From Nitrobacter sp. NHB1 (lineage in GTDB: Bacteria > Pseudomonadota > Alphaproteobacteria > Rhizobiales > Xanthobacteraceae): 64,000 bases of DNA. The stretch spans positions 1,736,001-1,800,000 of the forward strand of contig NZ_JBAMDA010000001.1 of the NCBI RefSeq assembly GCF_036964665.1, written 5' to 3'. This document shows positions 26,189 through 35,550 of this stretch, piece after piece; the first letter of the stretch is position 1; each line of letters starts with the position of its first letter. Below the pieces are notes generated by a model. The model was not told the DNA's origin. It saw nothing but the letters and a program-made list of their open reading frames with translations, and did no database searches. A program made the position numbers and the translations under genes.

Positions 26189-27472
26189 TCACACCATCTC
26201 GATCAGCATGGCACCGCCCTGTCCGCCACCGATGCATTCGCTGGCGATGCCGCGCCTGGTGCCGAGCCGCTTCATGGCATTGACGAGGTGCAGCACGATG
26301 CGGTTGCCCGAAGTGCCGACGGGATGACCGAGGCTCACCGCGCCGCCATCGACGTTGAGTCTGGCGCGGTCGACCATGCCGGCCGCACCATCGAGGTCGA
26401 GCACTTCGCGGCAGAATTTCTCGTCCTCCCACGCGGCAAGGCAGCCGAGCACCTGCGTGGCGAAGGCTTCGTTAAGCTCCCAGGTTTCGATGTCGTGGAG
26501 CGACAGCTTGTTGCGTTTCAACAGTTCGGTCGACGAGAGCACCGGGCCGATCCCCATGATCGAGGGATCGAGCGCCGACCACTGGCTGTCGATAATCATC
26601 GCCTTCGGCTTGAGGCCGTGTTTGATGACGGCATCCTCCGACGCGAGAATGGTCCAGCAGGCGCCGTCGGTGATCTGCGACGAATTCCCCGCGGTGACCT
26701 GGCCCCACGGCCGCTCGAACACCGGCTTCAGCTTCGCCAGCGTCTCCATCGAGGACTCCGGGCGCACACCGTCGTCGTGATCGTAGAATTTTCCGTCGCG
26801 CGCGAACGCGGTTTCCAGTTCGCCTTTGAGCCAGCCTTCGGCCTGCGCCTTCGCAAGCCGCTTGTGGCTTTCGACCGCGTAGGCGTCTGACTGTTCGCGG
26901 GTGATGCCGAAAAGATGGCCGACCACCTCGGCGGTCTGGCCCATATTGAGTTCGGTGATCGGGTCGGTCAGCCCGCGCTCAAGCCCGATGATCGGCTTGA
27001 AATAGGATGGCCGCGCTTTCGCGATCGCCTTGATTTTCGCAACAATGTCCTTGGCGCCGGCGACGCCTGCGAACCAGCGCACGCCCTGCTGCGGCCACAC
27101 CAGTGGCGCATGGCTCAGCGCCTCGGCGCCGCCCGTCAGGATCAGGTTGGCGTTGCCGTCTCGGATATAGCGGTAGCCGGTGTCCATCGACTGCATGCCG
27201 GAGCCGCAGTTGATCTGCACCGTGAACGCCACCATTGCCTCGCCCATGCCGAGCCGCAGCGCGGCGACGCGGGCCGGGTTCATCTCGTCGGCAATGACGT
27301 TGACGCAGCCGAGGATGACCTGATCGAACGCGTCGGGCGCGAACGGCTGCCGCGCCAGCAACGGCCGCCCGCATTGCACCGCCAGATCGACCGGCGTGAA
27401 CGGCCCCGGACCGCCGCGCGCTTTCAGGAAGGGGGTTCGGCTGCCGTCGATGATATAGACCGGACGCACCAT
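26189..27472 (-). CDS. fadI: Acetyl-CoA C-acyltransferase (3-ketoacyl-CoA thiolase)
   Basis: A 427-residue thiolase. The nucleophile is Cys89 in 'VQINCGSGMQSM'; 'NEAFA', 'GHPVGTSGNR' and 'ECIGGGQGGAM' carry the other catalytic His and Cys. Length and the 'VDLAVQCGRPLL' N-terminus fit FadI-type beta subunits. Its start codon overlaps the fadE stop (TGATG, shared base at 27472) and its stop is seven bases from fadJ, so the three are translationally coupled. Confidence 0.93.
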   Translation of the reverse strand: MVRPVYIIDGSRTPFLKARGGPGPFTPVDLAVQCGRPLLARQPFAPDAFDQVILGCVNVIADEMNPARVAALRLGMGEAMVAFTVQINCGSGMQSMDTGYRYIRDGNANLILTGGAEALSHAPLVWPQQGVRWFAGVAGAKDIVAKIKAIAKARPSYFKPIIGLERGLTDPITELNMGQTAEVVGHLFGITREQSDAYAVESHKRLAKAQAEGWLKGELETAFARDGKFYDHDDGVRPESSMETLAKLKPVFERPWGQVTAGNSSQITDGACWTILASEDAVIKHGLKPKAMIIDSQWSALDPSIMGIGPVLSSTELLKRNKLSLHDIETWELNEAFATQVLGCLAAWEDEKFCREVLDLDGAAGMVDRARLNVDGGAVSLGHPVGTSGNRIVLHLVNAMKRLGTRRGIASECIGGGQGGAMLIEMV

Positions 27473-29742
27473 CAGCCCACCGCCCTCGTCTCACTCAACT
27501 CCGGCACGAACTGATGCACACCGGCGGGCTTCTTGTAAATCGCGGACAGTGCCTCCGGCGCGAAGTCGTCGACCTCGACGACGCGGACCACCGCCTCGTG
27601 CGCCGCCTTGTATTGCTCGGCTTCGACCGGGGTGATGACGCCCTGCTTCACCGCCTCATCCGCATCGTGCAGACGCGCCGCGCGCATCCGCCTGAACACG
27701 TCCTCGGCGGCGGTCACCAGCAGAAACGCCTTTTCCAGCAGCGCCGGGCTACTGTCATCATCGACCTGCGAGAGTCCCGACGTCAGCCGGTCGCGCACGA
27801 CAGAGGGCTCCAGCACCAGCTGCGCGCAGGCATGGACGACCGCGTCGCTCGGCCCGCGCGCCTGCGCGCCCAGCGGCTGGATCATGAATTTGAGCATGAA
27901 CGCGACGGAGCGGTTCGGCAGGTTCGCCAGGATATCCGCAAACCGCTGCTCGATGGTGCGGAAACCGGTCGCCATGCACCATTCGACCGCCGGGAGATCG
28001 ACCTCCTGACGGCCCTCGTCGTGCCAGCGCTTGAGGACGGCCGACAACAGATACAATTCGGAGAGAATGTCGCCAAACCGCGCCGACAGCATCTCCTTGC
28101 GCTTCAGCTTGCCGCCGAGCGTCAGGAGCGCCATGTCGGCGCACAATGCGAAGGCCGACGAATAGCGCGAGAGCTGACGGTAGAAGCCGGTCACCGCGCC
28201 CGCATTCTCCGGCGCGGGCGCGAACGTCCCGCCGCTCCAGCTTCTGCCCCAGGCGCGGAACAGCGTGGTGAAGCTGTGGGCGATATGAACCCAGAACGCC
28301 TTGTCGAAGGTATCGAGGCCCCTCGCCTTGTCGGTGTCGTTGAGCGCATTCATCTCCTGCAGCAGAAAGGGATGCGCGCGGATCGCGCCCTGCCCGAAGA
28401 TGATGAGGTTGCGCGTCAAAATGTTGGCGCCTTCGACCGTGATCGAGACCGGCACCCCGCGATAGAGATTGCCGAGGTAATTTTGCGGTCCGTCGATCAC
28501 GGCCTTGCCGCCATGGATGTCCATGGCGTCATCGATCACGGCGCGCAGCCGCTCGGTGGCGTGCAGCTTCATGATGCCGGAAATGACGGCGGGATGGTGG
28601 CCCTCGTTGAGCGCGGCGCAGGTCAGCCGCCGCGCCGCGTCGATCAGATAGGCGGTGGCGGCGATCCGCGCCAGCGGCTCCTCGATGCCCTCGAACTTGC
28701 CGATCGGAATGCCGAACTGCTCGCGGACGCGGGCATAGGCGCCTGTGGTGCGTGCCGCGAAGGCCGCGCCCGCCGCCGACAACGAGGGCAGCGAGATGCC
28801 GCGCCCGGCGGCCAGCGCCGTCATCAGCATCTTCCAGCCCTGACCCAGACGCTCCCGTCCACCGATGACGTAGTCGAGCGGGATGAAGACGTCCTTGCCC
28901 CAGTTCGGACCGTTCTGGAACACCTGCATCGCCGGCAGGTGGCGACGGCCGATCGACACCCCCGGCAGATCGGTCGGGATCAGCGCCACGGTGATGCCGA
29001 GGTCCTCCTGCGAGCCGACCAGATGATCCGGGTCGTAGGCCTTGAAGGCGAGGCCGAGCAGCGTCGCCACCGGGCCAAGCGTGATGTAGCGCTTGTGCCA
29101 GTTGAGCCTGAGCCCGATCACTTCGCGGCCCTCGAACATGCCCTTGCAGATGATGCCGCTGTCGACCATCGCCGCGGCGTCGGAGCCGGCTTCCGGACTA
29201 GTCAGGCCGAAGCACGGAACGTCGCGGCCGTCGGCGAGGCGCGGCAGCCATTTCCCCTGCTGGTCCCTGGTGCCGAAGCGCATCAGCAATTCGCCGGGGC
29301 CGAGCGAATTCGGCACCATCACCGTGACCGCGGCGGCCAGCGAGCGCGACGAAATCTTGCGCACCACTTCCGAATGCGCATAGGGCGAGAAGCCGAGTCC
29401 GCCGTACTCGGTCGGAATGATCATGCCGAAGATTTTTTTCTGCTTGATGAAACTCCAGACCTCGGGCGGCAGGTCGCGCCATTCCCAATTGATCTTCCAG
29501 TCGTCGAGCATGGCGCAGAGTTCGTCCACCGGGCCGTTGAGGAACGCCTCTTCCTCCGCGGTCAAAGTCGCCGACGAGGTCGCCAACAGCTTGGTCCAGT
29601 CCGGATTGCCGGTGAACAGGTCGGCGTCCCACCAGACGTCGCCGGCCTCCAGCGCCTCGCGCTCGGTATCCGACATCGACGGCAGCACGCGGCGCGCCCA
29701 GGAGAAGATCAGCTTGGAGATCACGTCACGGCGAAAACTCAT
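27472..29742 (-). CDS. fadE: FadE-type acyl-CoA dehydrogenase
   Basis: A 756-residue member of the large FadE branch of acyl-CoA dehydrogenases (E. coli FadE is 814). The catalytic domain shows 'GMIIPTEYGGLGFSPYAHSE', 'PCFGLTSPEAGSDAAA' and the catalytic Glu in 'VSITVEGANILTRNLI'; the C-terminal FadE-specific extension (from about 510) is present. It makes the first double bond in beta-oxidation and passes electrons to ETF. It leads the operon fadE-fadI-fadJ-thioesterase. Confidence 0.93.
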   Translation of the reverse strand: MSFRRDVISKLIFSWARRVLPSMSDTEREALEAGDVWWDADLFTGNPDWTKLLATSSATLTAEEEAFLNGPVDELCAMLDDWKINWEWRDLPPEVWSFIKQKKIFGMIIPTEYGGLGFSPYAHSEVVRKISSRSLAAAVTVMVPNSLGPGELLMRFGTRDQQGKWLPRLADGRDVPCFGLTSPEAGSDAAAMVDSGIICKGMFEGREVIGLRLNWHKRYITLGPVATLLGLAFKAYDPDHLVGSQEDLGITVALIPTDLPGVSIGRRHLPAMQVFQNGPNWGKDVFIPLDYVIGGRERLGQGWKMLMTALAAGRGISLPSLSAAGAAFAARTTGAYARVREQFGIPIGKFEGIEEPLARIAATAYLIDAARRLTCAALNEGHHPAVISGIMKLHATERLRAVIDDAMDIHGGKAVIDGPQNYLGNLYRGVPVSITVEGANILTRNLIIFGQGAIRAHPFLLQEMNALNDTDKARGLDTFDKAFWVHIAHSFTTLFRAWGRSWSGGTFAPAPENAGAVTGFYRQLSRYSSAFALCADMALLTLGGKLKRKEMLSARFGDILSELYLLSAVLKRWHDEGRQEVDLPAVEWCMATGFRTIEQRFADILANLPNRSVAFMLKFMIQPLGAQARGPSDAVVHACAQLVLEPSVVRDRLTSGLSQVDDDSSPALLEKAFLLVTAAEDVFRRMRAARLHDADEAVKQGVITPVEAEQYKAAHEAVVRVVEVDDFAPEALSAIYKKPAGVHQFVPELSETRAVG

Positions 29743-30136
29743 CGCAATGTCCTCTTGTTCGGGTCCGCACGGGTCGATCGGTTGGGATTGCTACAGGCAA
29801 TGACTTTACACCTATAAAGGCAAATATTCTTACTAAAGGGAAAACCGAGTTTCATTTCATGTTTCATAATTGAAAATTAAGCGAAAATGCGCGGCTGGAA
29901 GCCCGCTTACAACGACAGGATAGCGCAGGAGTTCCAAAAATGCGATTTGCGAAAACGTAATTGCCTTCGAATGATAGCCCTTGCAGGCGGCGTGATGCGG
30001 CTTATCGACCGCGCCGATTTGGTGAGGAAGCCCTATAGCGTCGTTGAGATTTTGCCAAAGGGATCGCGCTAGTGGAGTGAAAATTTGACTGCCGGTCTCG
30101 CCATCCATCCCTGATATTCTGCGCGCCTTGTTCTTG
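29743..30136. other. Spacer upstream of the fad operon
   Basis: No gene is supported. The part next to fadE (29790-29880) is AT-rich and should hold its promoter. A 61-codon plus-strand frame at 29887-30072 has an ATG but no homology or ribosome-binding site. The short motif CTAGTGGAGTGA...ATTTGAC starts at 30069. Confidence 0.45.
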
Positions 30137-30748
30137 CTATTTGCGCGCCCCGCCGCGCGGCGCAAGACCGGCAAGCACGAAATCGATCATCTGATCGAGC
30201 GTCGGCCCCGGCTTGTCGACGCATTGCGCGATCATCTGCGGATGGAAAAAACGCATCATCGCCGTGCACGTACACAGCGACGCCAGCAGCACGTCCGGCG
30301 CCTCGAACTCGCCGTCCGCCGCGCCCTGGGCAATCACCTCGCCGATGGTCGCGGCGATATCTTCCATGTGCGCCTTGCAGACATCCCAGTTTTCTTCCAT
30401 GGCGATGGCGACCATCTCGTGAAGCTTGGAATCGCCGACATAGCGCTCGCTGTTCATGTGATGGATGGTCGACAGCAATTCTCGCAGCCGCTGCGCGGCC
30501 GGACCGGGCGCGGCCCCGATCGCCTGCGCCGCGTCCTCGACCTCGCCCATCAGCCGCCGCGCCACGCCATGGTGGATCGCCTTCTTCGAATCGAAAAAGC
30601 GATAGACGTTGGCGGGCGACATCCGCAGCACTTTCGCGATATCGGCGACGGTGGTCTTCTGATAGCCGATCTCGCGGAACAGCTTCTCCGCCACCACCAG
30701 AATCCGGTGGCGCGTATCAGCCTCGGTGTTGTCTGTAACCATCGCCAT
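30137..30748 (-). CDS. TetR-family repressor of the RND operon
   Basis: A 203-residue regulator. The N-terminal helix-turn-helix is 'RHRILVVAEKLFREIGYQ', 'KTTVADIAKVLRMSPANVY' and 'RFFDSKKAI'; the C-terminal ligand domain resembles the DUF/TetR_C_7 type. It lies 18 bases after the RND pump gene on the same strand, so it is co-transcribed with and likely controls the pump, although the fad operon 394 bases downstream is another possible target. Start uncertain between ATGs at 30748 and 30742 and a TTG at 30766. Confidence 0.85.
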   Translation of the reverse strand: MAMVTDNTEADTRHRILVVAEKLFREIGYQKTTVADIAKVLRMSPANVYRFFDSKKAIHHGVARRLMGEVEDAAQAIGAAPGPAAQRLRELLSTIHHMNSERYVGDSKLHEMVAIAMEENWDVCKAHMEDIAATIGEVIAQGAADGEFEAPDVLLASLCTCTAMMRFFHPQMIAQCVDKPGPTLDQMIDFVLAGLAPRGGARK

Positions 30749-30766
30749 GAGAGAACCAGTCTTCAA

Positions 30767-33700
30767 TTATTCCGCGGCCTGGGCAAGCGGAAAAGCGAGC
30801 TGCGTTTCGTGCGGCACCGGCCCGGCCTGCTCTGACTCGCCGCCGCGCTCATTGAGGCTTTTCCTGAACCACAGCGCGTAGAGACCCGGCAGATACAATA
30901 GGGTCAGGAAGGTTGCAACGAACAACCCGCCCATGATGGTGATCGCCATCGGTCCCCAGAACGCCGAGCGCGACAGCGGGATCATCGCAAGGATCGCGGC
31001 CAGTGCCGTCAGCACCACCGGCCGCGCGCGGCGCACCGTCGCTTCGACGATCGCCTCGCCCCGGGTCAGGCCGTGCGCGACGTCGGCCTCGATCTGATCC
31101 ACCAGAATGACCGCGTTGCGCATGATCATGCCGGCCAGCGCGATCAGGCCGAGCAGCGCCACGAAACCGAACGGCTGGTTCGCGACGTTGAGGCCGAGCG
31201 AAGCGCCGACGATGCCGAGCGGCGCCGTCAGGAACACCAGCGCGAGCCGCGAAAAACTCTGCAACTGGATCATCAGCAGCGTCAGCATCACGACGGCCAT
31301 GAGCGGAAACAGCACGAAGATCGACGCATTGCCCTTGGCGGACTCCTCGAACGCGCCGCCTGCCTCGATCCGGTAGGCCGGCTGCAGGTGGTCGCGAATC
31401 TCCTGCAATTTCGGCCAGATCTGGTTGGTAACGTCGGGCGCCTGCACGCCGTCGACCACGTCGCCGCGCACCGTGATCGCCATGTCGCGGTTGCGTCGCC
31501 ACAGGATCGGCTCCTCGTGGGCGTATTCGATCTTCGCGACCTGCGACAGCGGCACCGCGACGCCGTTGCGCGACGTCACGGTGAGATCGCCGACACCGGC
31601 GAGGTCGAGACGTTCCGACGGAATTGCACGCGCGACGACACCGACCTTCTCGATGCCGTCGCGGACCGTCGTCACCGGCACGCCCGAAATCAGCATGGCG
31701 AGCGCCTGCGAGACATCCTGCGGCGTCAGTCCCAGCGCACGGGCGCGATCCTGATCGACCACGAGCTTGAGATACGGCGTCTGTTCGTTCCAGTCGAGGT
31801 TCGGATCCTTCACGTTGGGATTGGCGCGCACCACGTCGCGCACCTTGTAGGCGATGTCACGCACCACCTTGGGATCGGGACCGATCACCCGGAATTGAAC
31901 GGGGAAGCCGACCGGCGGACCGAAGTTGAAGCGGTCGACCCGGACCCGCGCCTCGGTTAGCGCGCCGTCATCGACCGCCTTCTCGATTCGAGCCTTGATG
32001 CGCTCGCGCGCCTCGACGTTCTTCGCCACGATCACGATCTCGGCGAAGGACTCGTTCGGCAGTTGCGGGTTGAGCCCGAGCCAGAAGCGCGGCGAGCCCT
32101 GGCCGACATAGGCGGTGTAGGTGGCGATGTCGTTATCGTTCTTCAGGAGCTTTTCGGCCTCTTTCACCGACTTCTCGGTGACGCCGAACGCCGTACCTTC
32201 CGGCAGCCGCAGTTGCAGAAACAGTTCGGGCCGCTCCGACAGCGGGAAGAACTGCTGCTGCACATGACCGAAGCCGACGACGGCGGCAACGAAGATGCCG
32301 GCGGTTGCCGCCACCACCTTGATGCGGTGGTTGACGCACCATTGGATCACAGCGCGCAAGGCTCGATAGGGTCGCGTCTCGTAGATCGCGTGCGGATCGT
32401 GGTTGTGGCCGACCTTGATGTCAGGCAGCAGCTTGACGCCGATGTAGGGCGTGAAGATCACCGCGACGAACCAGGACGCGACCAGCGCGATCGCCACGAC
32501 CCAGAAGATGCCGCCGGCATATTCGCCCACGGCCGAATTGGCGAAGCCGATCGGCAGGAAGCCGGCCGCCGTCACCAGCGTGCCGGTCAGCATCGGAAAT
32601 GCGGTGGACTCCCAGGCGAAGGACGCGGCGCGAAACCGGTCCCAGCCCTGCTCCATCTTCACCACCATCATCTCGACCGCGATGATGGCGTCGTCGACCA
32701 GAAGGCCGAGCGCGATGATTAGCGCGCCGAGCGTGATGCGATGGAGGTCGAGCGACATCGCATTCATGACGATGAAGACGATGCCGAGCACCAGCGGCAC
32801 CGATAGCGCCACCACGATTCCGGTGCGCCAGCCCAATGCGACGAAGCTGACGAACAGCACGATTGCCAGCGCCTCGATGAAGGAATGCACGAACTCGCCG
32901 ACCGCGTGCTCGACCACTTTCGGCTGATCGGCGATGCGCTCGATGTTGATGCCCTGCGGCACCGCCTGCATGAACTCGTCGGTGGCCCTGGTGACGTCCT
33001 CGCCGAGCTTGAGAATGTTGGCGCCCTTCGCGGTCACGACGCCGATGCCGAGCGCCGGCTTGCCCTCCTGCCGCACCTTGAATGTCGGCGGATCGACGAA
33101 GCCGTGGGTGACGGTCGCAATATCGCCGAGGCGAAACACACGCCCGTTGCTTTCGACCGGCGTCTCCGCCACCGCCCTGGCGCCATCGAGCGCGCCGGTG
33201 ACGCGCAGCGCCACCCGCTGCGACGAGGTTTCGACGGTGCCGGCCGGCGTCACCGCGTTCTGTTTTGCAAGCGAATCGAAGATCGCCTGCGGCGCGATGC
33301 CCAGCGTCGCCAGCTTGGCGTGGGAGAACTCGACGTAGATGCGCTCGTCCTGGGTGCCGTAGAGGTTGACCTTGGTGACGCCGTCCACCCTCAACAGCCG
33401 CTGGCGCAGACCTTCGGCGACCTTTTTCAACTGCCGGTAATCCGCGCCGTCGCCGGTCAGCGTATAAAGAATGGAATCGACGTCGCTGAACTCGTCGTTG
33501 ACCACCGGCCCGATGATTCCGGCCGGGAGGCTGCCCTGCGCATCGGCAAGCTTCTTGCGCAGCATATAGAACAGATAGGGCACCTGCTTGGGCGGGGCGG
33601 AGTCGCGGAAGGACACCTGCATCGCCGTGAACGCCGGCTTGGAATAGGTCTGCACCTTGTCGAAATACGGCAGTTCCTGCAGCTTCTTCTCGATGGGGTC

Positions 33701-33901
33701 GGCGACCTGGGTCTGCATTTCCTCCGCGGTCGCACCGGGCCACATCACCGAAACGTTCACCACCTTGACCGTGAAAGAGGGATCCTCCGCCCGGCCAAGA
33801 TTCTCGTAGGAGAAGAAGCCGGCAACGCCGAGCGCGACGATCAGGAACAAGATCAGCGCCGGATGGCTCACCGCCCAGGCCGACAGGTTGAAGCGCTTCA
33901 T
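30767..33901 (-). CDS. RND family efflux pump, inner-membrane permease
   Basis: A 1044-residue proton-driven exporter with the usual two repeats of six helices around large periplasmic loops. The proton-relay Asp pair is D403-D404 in 'GLLVDDAIIAVEM'; the second half shows 'GLIALAGMIMRNAVILVDQI'. It has the 'GRAEDPSFTVK' N-terminal loop of the AcrB-like subgroup often annotated as hydrophobe/amphiphile exporters. It is paired with the adaptor gene 14 bases upstream and the TetR gene downstream. No outer-membrane TolC-like gene is in the unit, so a shared one must be used. Substrate unknown. Confidence 0.93.
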   Translation of the reverse strand: MKRFNLSAWAVSHPALILFLIVALGVAGFFSYENLGRAEDPSFTVKVVNVSVMWPGATAEEMQTQVADPIEKKLQELPYFDKVQTYSKPAFTAMQVSFRDSAPPKQVPYLFYMLRKKLADAQGSLPAGIIGPVVNDEFSDVDSILYTLTGDGADYRQLKKVAEGLRQRLLRVDGVTKVNLYGTQDERIYVEFSHAKLATLGIAPQAIFDSLAKQNAVTPAGTVETSSQRVALRVTGALDGARAVAETPVESNGRVFRLGDIATVTHGFVDPPTFKVRQEGKPALGIGVVTAKGANILKLGEDVTRATDEFMQAVPQGINIERIADQPKVVEHAVGEFVHSFIEALAIVLFVSFVALGWRTGIVVALSVPLVLGIVFIVMNAMSLDLHRITLGALIIALGLLVDDAIIAVEMMVVKMEQGWDRFRAASFAWESTAFPMLTGTLVTAAGFLPIGFANSAVGEYAGGIFWVVAIALVASWFVAVIFTPYIGVKLLPDIKVGHNHDPHAIYETRPYRALRAVIQWCVNHRIKVVAATAGIFVAAVVGFGHVQQQFFPLSERPELFLQLRLPEGTAFGVTEKSVKEAEKLLKNDNDIATYTAYVGQGSPRFWLGLNPQLPNESFAEIVIVAKNVEARERIKARIEKAVDDGALTEARVRVDRFNFGPPVGFPVQFRVIGPDPKVVRDIAYKVRDVVRANPNVKDPNLDWNEQTPYLKLVVDQDRARALGLTPQDVSQALAMLISGVPVTTVRDGIEKVGVVARAIPSERLDLAGVGDLTVTSRNGVAVPLSQVAKIEYAHEEPILWRRNRDMAITVRGDVVDGVQAPDVTNQIWPKLQEIRDHLQPAYRIEAGGAFEESAKGNASIFVLFPLMAVVMLTLLMIQLQSFSRLALVFLTAPLGIVGASLGLNVANQPFGFVALLGLIALAGMIMRNAVILVDQIEADVAHGLTRGEAIVEATVRRARPVVLTALAAILAMIPLSRSAFWGPMAITIMGGLFVATFLTLLYLPGLYALWFRKSLNERGGESEQAGPVPHETQLAFPLAQAAE

Positions 33902-33915
33902 GTCACTCTCCGCGT

Positions 33916-35040
33916 TCAGAACGACAGCGACGACACGACACGCACCTTCTGCGCCGGATCGAGCTTCTGGACGCCGAGCGCGACCACCTTGGCACCCTCG
34001 TCAACACCGCCGGTGATGATGACGTCGTCGCTCTCGTAGGATTTGACAGTGACCGGCTTCAGCGCGACGTCGCCTTTGTCATCGACGACATAGAGCGACG
34101 ACGGACCGCCCTGGCTGAACAGCGCCGACAGCGGCACCCGCGCCACACGCGCGGTGGCGGCGTCGGCGAGCGTCAGCGTCGCCGTCATGCCGAGCGACAC
34201 CTTGTCGTCGGCGTCCGGCAGCGAGAACTTGGCGAGGTAGGTCCGGGTCGCGGGATCGGCGGTCGGCGCGATCTCGCGCAGTTTCGCCGTATAGGTTTTG
34301 CCGGGCTCCGACCACAGCGACACGCTCGCGGCGCCAGTCTTGGCGCGGCCGATCAACGTTTCCGGAATTGCGACCACCGCTTCCTTTTCGCCGAGGCGCG
34401 CGATGCGGATCGCGCCCTGACCCGCGGCAACCACCTGCCCGGCATCGACCAACGTCGCAGTCACCACGCCGTGGGTGTCGGAGGTCAGCGTCGCATAGGA
34501 CAAAGAGTTTTTGGTCAGTTCGACCGAGCGCTGCGCGCGGTTCAGCCGCGCCCGCGCCTCGTCGGCGGCGGCCCTGGCCTGATCGAGTTGAGCATCCGTG
34601 CTCCAACCCTTCGCGCGCAATTCCTTCGCGCGCGTTTCGGCGGCGGCGGCCTGCGCCAGCACGCCTTTGGCCGCGCCCAATTCCGCCAGCGCCTGCTCGG
34701 CCTGCAACTTGAGATCGACTTCATCGAGGGTGGCGAGCGGCTGGCCGACCTGGACGATCTGGCCGACCTCGACGAGACGCTTCGCGACCTTGCCGGGCAC
34801 CCGGAAACCCATGTCGGTCTCGATCCGCGGCTTGATGGTGCCGACGAAGCTGCGGTCTGGCGTTTCCGCCTCGTAATGCACGGTGGCGGTCAGAACGGGG
34901 CGGGCCGGCTCGGCTTTCTCGGCGGCCGATTCATTGCAGCCCCCCAGCGCCAGCGCCGGAAGGACGACCAGAACGAGCGGCAAATATCTGGGAGACCGAG
35001 AGAACCTGGAAAACCGGGAGAAAGAGGGATGAGACAGCAT
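33916..35040 (-). CDS. RND efflux periplasmic adaptor lipoprotein
   Basis: A 374-residue membrane-fusion protein linking the pump to an outer-membrane channel. The lipobox 'LALGGC' (Cys near residue 35) marks inner-membrane lipid anchoring. A lipoyl-like half motif 'GKVAKRLVEVGQIVQVGQPL', a coiled-coil hairpin rich in Ala/Glu/Arg (about 110-165) and the beta-barrel end 'GVVTATLVDAGQVVAAGQ' are in the expected order. The upstream strand has TTGACA at 35102-35097, a possible -35 element, with no good -10. It is the first gene of the adaptor-pump-TetR operon. Confidence 0.92.
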   Translation of the reverse strand: MLSHPSFSRFSRFSRSPRYLPLVLVVLPALALGGCNESAAEKAEPARPVLTATVHYEAETPDRSFVGTIKPRIETDMGFRVPGKVAKRLVEVGQIVQVGQPLATLDEVDLKLQAEQALAELGAAKGVLAQAAAAETRAKELRAKGWSTDAQLDQARAAADEARARLNRAQRSVELTKNSLSYATLTSDTHGVVTATLVDAGQVVAAGQGAIRIARLGEKEAVVAIPETLIGRAKTGAASVSLWSEPGKTYTAKLREIAPTADPATRTYLAKFSLPDADDKVSLGMTATLTLADAATARVARVPLSALFSQGGPSSLYVVDDKGDVALKPVTVKSYESDDVIITGGVDEGAKVVALGVQKLDPAQKVRVVSSLSF

Positions 35041-35550
35041 CGGGAGAATCCTTCAGGAGGCCGATCCTTTCGTACTGTGGAGTGTTTACTAACGATTGTC
35101 AATATTCATCATAGATCATAAAACCGTGAACGATGAGTTGTCCGGTCAAGGTCCGGGTTCCGGGAAAATGGGAGGCGCGCTGGACGGCGGCGGAGCGCGG
35201 CTAATCAGCCACCCAACAAGTCAGCGGTTCTAAAGAAAGCAATCCACCGAGCTTAATCCGAAGCGATCATGCAGACGGAGAGGCTGGTCAGGAGCGGTCG
35301 GATTGGCCGCCGAGTGCAAGTCACGGTCACGGACCGCGCCACTCAAAGGTAGATAAAATTTTAATCATGCCCGTTCAAAGATACCGCAGGCTTCAACACG
35401 GACTGCGCGGGCACTGCGGGCCACGCGCATCAAAAAAACGTCCGTAAGCCGAATCGGCAGAGGTAACCGTCAGAGGCAGGAGGCTGATTCCCGTCCGACT
35501 AGAACTGTGGATTGGTGAGAATTCATCTGTATTTTGGAAGGAATCCAAAA
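35041..35550. other. Divergent intergenic region, adaptor / chemoreceptor
   Basis: A 510-base gap without a supported gene. Near the adaptor the sequence is AT-rich (35090-35130) with near-dyad 'TCATC..GATGA' elements that could bind the TetR protein. The right part precedes the chemoreceptor and shows nothing clear. Confidence 0.45.

Noticed and set aside
24028-26283. 751-codon plus-strand open frame
   Set aside because: It is the antisense of fadJ; GC-rich codon bias keeps the opposite strand open, and the peptide is Arg/His-rich without domains.
27514-29817. 767-codon plus-strand open frame
   Set aside because: Antisense shadow of fadE, same reasoning.
29887-30072. 61-codon plus-strand frame upstream of the fad operon
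   Set aside because: No ribosome-binding site or homologue, and it lies in the AT-rich promoter gap.
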